A stretch of 64,000 nucleotides of DNA from Gymnodinialimonas sp. 57CJ19 (GTDB lineage: Bacteria; Pseudomonadota; Alphaproteobacteria; Rhodobacterales; Rhodobacteraceae), in assembly GCF_038396845.1 (NCBI RefSeq), contig NZ_CP151587.1, positions 904,001 to 968,000 on the forward strand. The letters run 5' to 3'. The notes beneath the pieces are model-generated. The model made no database searches, was not told the origin of the DNA, and saw only the letters and a program-made list of their open reading frames with translations. The stretch's first letter is position 1. Each line of letters starts with the position of its first letter. This document shows positions 60,457 to 64,000 of this stretch, piece by piece. The translations under genes were made by a program, and so were the position numbers.

Positions 60457-63022
60457 TCACGATCCGTCCGGGGACAACGATCAGCTTTTTCGGCGCGGCC
60501 CCATCAAGCGCCTTGACCACAGCGTCGTCTGCAAGCGCGATCTTTTCAACCTCTTCCTTGCTGGCATCCTTGGCGACAGTGATCTCGGATTTGCGTTTTC
60601 CGTTGATCTGGATGGGCAAGGTCACGGTGGATTCCACTAACATCGCCTCGTCAGCCTTGGGCCAAGGCGCGTTGGCGATCAGACCTTCGCCGCCTTGTTG
60701 CGCCCAGATATCCTCGGCCAGATGCGGGGTCATGGGGGCCATCAGCTGCGCCAGCACCATAACGGCTTCGCGCTGCGCACTATGGGACGCCTTGGACTTG
60801 GAAAGCGTGTTGGTGAACGCATAAAGTTTCGCAATCGCCGCATTGAAGCCAAAGCTATCAACCCCGTTCGACACGTCACGAATCGCCTTGTGCATTTCAC
60901 GCAGCAGTTCTGTGTCGGCCGCCTCATCCATATGGTCAGATGTCTTCGCAGCTTCCTGGATACGAGTGGACAGGGCATAAACGCGGCCCAGATGCTTGTA
61001 GGCCGCTTCGGCGCCCGAGGCTGTCCATTCCACGTCCCGTTCGGGGGGGCTGTCGGACAGAACAAACCAACGGGCCGTGTCGGCGCCGTATTGTTTGATG
61101 ATCTCGATCGGATCGACGACGTTGTTTTTCGACTTCGACATTTTCGCCGAGGGGATGATGTCTACCTTGGTGCCGTCTTCCAAGAAGCCGCTGCCGTCGC
61201 GCAGGTTCACGTCCTCGGGGTAGTGATAAACGGGCCGCCCATCGGCGCCTTCGGTCTTGTAGATCGCGTGGGTCACCATGCCTTGGGTGAATAGCGCGTC
61301 GAACGGCTCGATCGCTTTGGCGGGCAGGTGGCCCGTGGCGTGCATCGCGCGGGCGAAGAAACGAGAGTACAGCAGGTGCAGGATCGCGTGCTCAATCCCG
61401 CCGATGTATTGATCGACGTTCATCCAATACGCGGCCTCTTCCGCCGACGTAGGCGTCTCGGCACGGGGTGCGGTGAAGCGGGCGAAGTACCAGCTGGAAT
61501 CGACGAAAGTATCCATCGTGTCGGTTTCGCGCAGGGCAGGCGCATCACAGGAGGGGCAAGGCGTGTTGCGCCATGTGGGGTGACGGTCCAGCGGGTTTCC
61601 GGGAACGTCGAAAGACACGTCGTAGGGCAGTTCGACCGGTAGGTTCTCTTTCTTCTCGGGGACCACACCGCAGGCCTCGCAATGGACCACGGGAATCGGG
61701 CAGCCCCAATAGCGTTGCCGTGACAGGCCCCAATCGCGCAGGCGGAACTTGGTGACGCCCTGGCCCACGCCTTTTTCCTCGCAGAATGTCACCGCAGCGT
61801 CGATGGCGTCGTTACCGGACTGCACATCCTCGCCCGCAAAGCCCGCGATGTAGCGCACCGGGTCGGGTTTGGGGGGCACATAGGCCGCGCCGCCGTCCTC
61901 GGGGCGAATGTGGCCTTCATCGTTTACCGGCACAAAGGTCGAGACGACAGGCAGGTTGTACTTCCGGGCAAACTCCAAATCGCGTTCATCATGGGCCGGG
62001 CAGCCGAAAATCGCGCCGGTGCCGTAATCCATCAGGATGAAGTTGGCGATGTAGACGGGCAATTCCGCCGCCGTATCGAAGGGGTGGCGCACTTTCAGGC
62101 CGGTATCGAAGCCGCGCTTATCGGCGGTTTCCAGTTCGGCTGCGGTGGTGCCACCTTTGCGACAGTCCTCGCAGAAGGCTTTGATCTCGGGATTATCGGC
62201 TTCTAGCTGCTTGGCGATGGGATGATCGGGCGAGATCCCCACGAAGCTGGCCCCCAGCAGGGTATCGGGGCGGGTCGTATAAACCTCGACCCGGTCATGG
62301 CCGCCCACAGGGTCCACCAGACCAAACGCAAACTGAAGCCCGCGTGATTTGCCAATCCAGTTGGCCTGCATCAGCTTCACCTTGGCGGGCCAATCATCCA
62401 ACCCGTCCAGCGCCTCCAGCAATTCATCGGAGTAATCGCTGATCTTGAAGAACCACTGGGTCAGTTCCTTACGCTCTACCTCTGCGCCGGAGCGCCAGCC
62501 CTTGCCGTCTTCGACCTGCTCATTCGCCAGAACGGTCATATCGACCGGGTCCCAGTTCACGATGGCGTTCTTGCGTTCAATCAACCCGGCATCGAGGAAA
62601 TCCAGAAACAGCGCCTGCTGCTGGCCATAATATTCCGCGTCGCAGGTGGCGAACATGCGCGACCAGTCGATGCCGAAGCCAAGGGGCTTCATCTGCTCGA
62701 CCATCGTTTCAATATTGGCGTAGGTCCAATCCGTGGGGTGACCGCCATTGGCCATCGCCGCATTTTCCGCCGGCATCCCGAAAGCGTCAAACCCCATGGG
62801 ATGCAGTACGTTATGACCCATCGCCTTCTTGAACCGCGCGATCACGTCGCCCATCGTGTAGTTGCGGACGTGGCCAATGTGGATACGCCCCGACGGGTAG
62901 GGGAACATCTCCAGCACGTAATACTTGGGGCGGTCGCCCTCCATCGTGGCGGTAAACGTTCCGGCGCTGTCCCAGGCTTCTTGCCACTTCTTCTCGATCT
63001 CGGAGGGGTCGTAACGGGACAT
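60443..63022 (-). CDS. leuS: Leucyl-tRNA synthetase
   Basis: The class I synthetase of 859 residues charges tRNA-Leu. It shows the HIGH signature in [19 protein letters not shown], the KMSKS loop in [14 protein letters not shown], and the CP1 editing domain with [19 protein letters not shown] zinc-type cysteine set ([16 protein letters not shown]) is seen in the middle. Length and order match bacterial LeuS. It starts with ATG at 63022, after the terminator of the DUF3576 gene, so it has its own promoter there. Confidence 0.98.
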   Translation of the reverse strand: MSRYDPSEIEKKWQEAWDSAGTFTATMEGDRPKYYVLEMFPYPSGRIHIGHVRNYTMGDVIARFKKAMGHNVLHPMGFDAFGMPAENAAMANGGHPTDWTYANIETMVEQMKPLGFGIDWSRMFATCDAEYYGQQQALFLDFLDAGLIERKNAIVNWDPVDMTVLANEQVEDGKGWRSGAEVERKELTQWFFKISDYSDELLEALDGLDDWPAKVKLMQANWIGKSRGLQFAFGLVDPVGGHDRVEVYTTRPDTLLGASFVGISPDHPIAKQLEADNPEIKAFCEDCRKGGTTAAELETADKRGFDTGLKVRHPFDTAAELPVYIANFILMDYGTGAIFGCPAHDERDLEFARKYNLPVVSTFVPVNDEGHIRPEDGGAAYVPPKPDPVRYIAGFAGEDVQSGNDAIDAAVTFCEEKGVGQGVTKFRLRDWGLSRQRYWGCPIPVVHCEACGVVPEKKENLPVELPYDVSFDVPGNPLDRHPTWRNTPCPSCDAPALRETDTMDTFVDSSWYFARFTAPRAETPTSAEEAAYWMNVDQYIGGIEHAILHLLYSRFFARAMHATGHLPAKAIEPFDALFTQGMVTHAIYKTEGADGRPVYHYPEDVNLRDGSGFLEDGTKVDIIPSAKMSKSKNNVVDPIEIIKQYGADTARWFVLSDSPPERDVEWTASGAEAAYKHLGRVYALSTRIQEAAKTSDHMDEAADTELLREMHKAIRDVSNGVDSFGFNAAIAKLYAFTNTLSKSKASHSAQREAVMVLAQLMAPMTPHLAEDIWAQQGGEGLIANAPWPKADEAMLVESTVTLPIQINGKRKSEITVAKDASKEEVEKIALADDAVVKALDGAAPKKLIVVPGRIVNVVI

Positions 63023-63048
63023 CAGGGTATTCCTTGCGGCATGTAGAC

Positions 63049-63093
63049 ATAAAAACGCCGGGCCCCCCTATGAACAGGAGTGCGCCCGGCGTT
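63049..63093 (-). terminator. Intrinsic terminator of the DUF3576 gene
   Basis: On the minus strand a perfect 10-bp stem (AACGCCGGGC/GCCCGGCGTT) is followed by TTTTT at 63049-63053. It lies between the DUF3576 stop and the leuS start. Confidence 0.8.
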
Positions 63094-63120
63094 GTGTTTA
63101 GAAAGCTAACGCGCTGGGGT

Positions 63121-63603
63121 CTAGAGGTTGCCGTCGGCAACGCGCAGCTGACGGGCGCGTGTGAGAATCGCATCTTCAACTTGACGCGCAGTCTCTCGGC
63201 TAACCGCCGAGCCGCCGCGCCCTTGCAGCGCAACCCGCAACGACCGGGCCTCTAGCGCAGGGTCGCTGACATAGACCGTCGCGCGGTAAGCGCGGTTGCC
63301 GCCGGGCGGTGTGGCGTAGTCAAACACAAGGATGCCAGTGAACGGGTCAGCGGCTTCCAGCGGCATGAAGTCGAGAATCTCCAGTGACGCGCGCCAAAGG
63401 TAGCGGTTCACTTCTACGGTCACCGAGGGATCATCGCTGTTGCCGAAGAGATCCCAGATCGTTTCGCGTTCCGAATCCACAAGGAAGCCTTGCTGCGAAA
63501 GCCGCTCATTGGCAGCCTCGGTGTCGTTGGCATAGTCGCCACAGGCGGTCAGCGCCCCGATGATCAAGGCTGCGCCCAGATAGTTTGCAAGTCGTTTCAA
63601 CAT
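63121..63603 (-). CDS. DUF3576 lipoprotein-like protein
   Basis: The 160-residue exported protein has a lipoprotein signal (LANYLGAALIIGALTACGD, lipobox LTAC). The mature part contains ETIWDLFGNSDDPSVTVEVNRYLWRASLEILDFMPLEAADPF, the DUF3576 hallmark, and RAYRATVYVSDPALEARSLRV. A cell-envelope role is likely, but the function is unknown. The start at 63603 is chosen for the signal peptide. It is upstream of leuS on the same strand but separated by an intrinsic terminator. Confidence 0.87.
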   Translation of the reverse strand: MLKRLANYLGAALIIGALTACGDYANDTEAANERLSQQGFLVDSERETIWDLFGNSDDPSVTVEVNRYLWRASLEILDFMPLEAADPFTGILVFDYATPPGGNRAYRATVYVSDPALEARSLRVALQGRGGSAVSRETARQVEDAILTRARQLRVADGNL

Positions 63604-64000
63604 CTTCACTGGTCCCGCCCAATTGTTGAGGCAACTTTTATAGAACCACCTTCCTTGCGGCAAGGGGCGGTCTTGTTTGGGCGCGGGAACCACCCTTGGC
63701 GGGCCGAGCGGTGCACTATCTATACACACACCTTTATACGCACCTTTTTTCGCGCTCCGCTTGTTCGCGCCTCAAACGGCCCGAAAAGCCCCCCCCTCGA
63801 TTCGGGGGAATGCTGCGGCAAACCCCTGCCGCGACTCAGGAGGGATGGCGGCGGCCCCATCGGGAAAGGGGCAATCGGTCGGCAGCATTCTGCGCAAGGT
63901 CCACCGCGCTGCACGGGGCCTAAGTCCCAACGGCGTATGATTTATTGGGTTCAGGTGGTTTTACTGGCGAAAACCGACTGTGACATGTCTGCACCATGCG
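63604..64000. other. 397-base end region without a recognised gene
   Basis: The left part should hold the promoter of the DUF3576 gene (minus). The rest contains short low-complexity stretches such as TTTATACGCACCTTTTTT. An ATG at 63982 near the right edge could begin a gene lying beyond the window, but too few codons are visible to judge. Confidence 0.5.

Noticed and set aside
63677..63940. An 87-codon plus-strand frame at the right edge
   Set aside because: Ala/Pro/Arg-rich with no bias pattern or ribosome site; treated as non-coding.

Overview
This 64 kb window looks like the chromosome of a marine alphaproteobacterium of the order Rhodobacterales (Roseobacter type). The evidence is GC-rich coding sequence with strong third-position GC, a CcrM-type GANTC methyltransferase, a GAAC-N7-GAAC SOS box, a CtrA-type box, cobalamin genes of the CobC/CobD type, and alphaproteobacterial families such as DUF2125, DUF3576 and DUF4170. 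Placement is by family resemblance only. No rRNA, tRNA, CRISPR array, insertion sequence or phage gene was recognised.

Region by region: 1-3.5 kb holds the 3' part of an MltB-type lytic transglycosylase, an SOS-controlled imuB and a VOC protein. 3.5-8.2 kb (minus) holds a D-amino-acid aminotransferase, a secreted esterase and the dgcA-dgcN pair, which together read as D-alanine/D-glutamate use. 8.5-11.4 kb holds a glutathionyl-hydroquinone reductase, cobC and cobD. 11.5-13.8 kb is a divergent HxlR regulator / mddA / osmC cassette. 13.9-16 kb holds a second lytic transglycosylase and a lone ParB-like protein. 16.0-17.8 kb is an AT-rich patch with one unknown secreted protein. 17.8-22.9 kb holds smc, a small lipoprotein, rsfS and rlmH. 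22.9-31.9 kb is a surface-polysaccharide and adhesin region: kpsM, kpsE, kpsT, an RTX protein and a 1200-residue double glycosyltransferase.

32-37 kb is a tight plus-strand operon gpmI-envC-like-ctpA-rppH-secreted protein. 37-42.5 kb holds a JmjC/cupin oxygenase, a small Tat-exported repeat protein, an esterase, a membrane winged-helix protein and several small secreted proteins. 42.6-49 kb holds rnhB, ccrM (with a GANTC cluster in its promoter), a NAD(P)-binding protein, alkB, mutY, a DciA-like protein and a DsbA-like thioredoxin. 49-56 kb is mostly minus-strand envelope and maintenance genes (lpxK, waaA, DUF4170, cysQ, pmbA, DUF2125), interrupted by two tiny plus-strand secreted peptide genes. 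56-58.9 kb holds an SDR, an atypical crotonase and a YhiN-type flavoprotein. 59-63.6 kb is the leuS-lptE-holA block and a DUF3576 lipoprotein.

Most of the window is ordinary core chromosome. The points I find most worth checking are: a strand-oriented element found just after five stop codons; the D-glutamate module; an mddA cassette with a tandem operator; a perfect hairpin covering the start of a ParB-like gene; an SOS-controlled imuB without its usual partners; a CtrA box in a gap with no gene start; and three tiny exported proteins, two of them with internal repeats.
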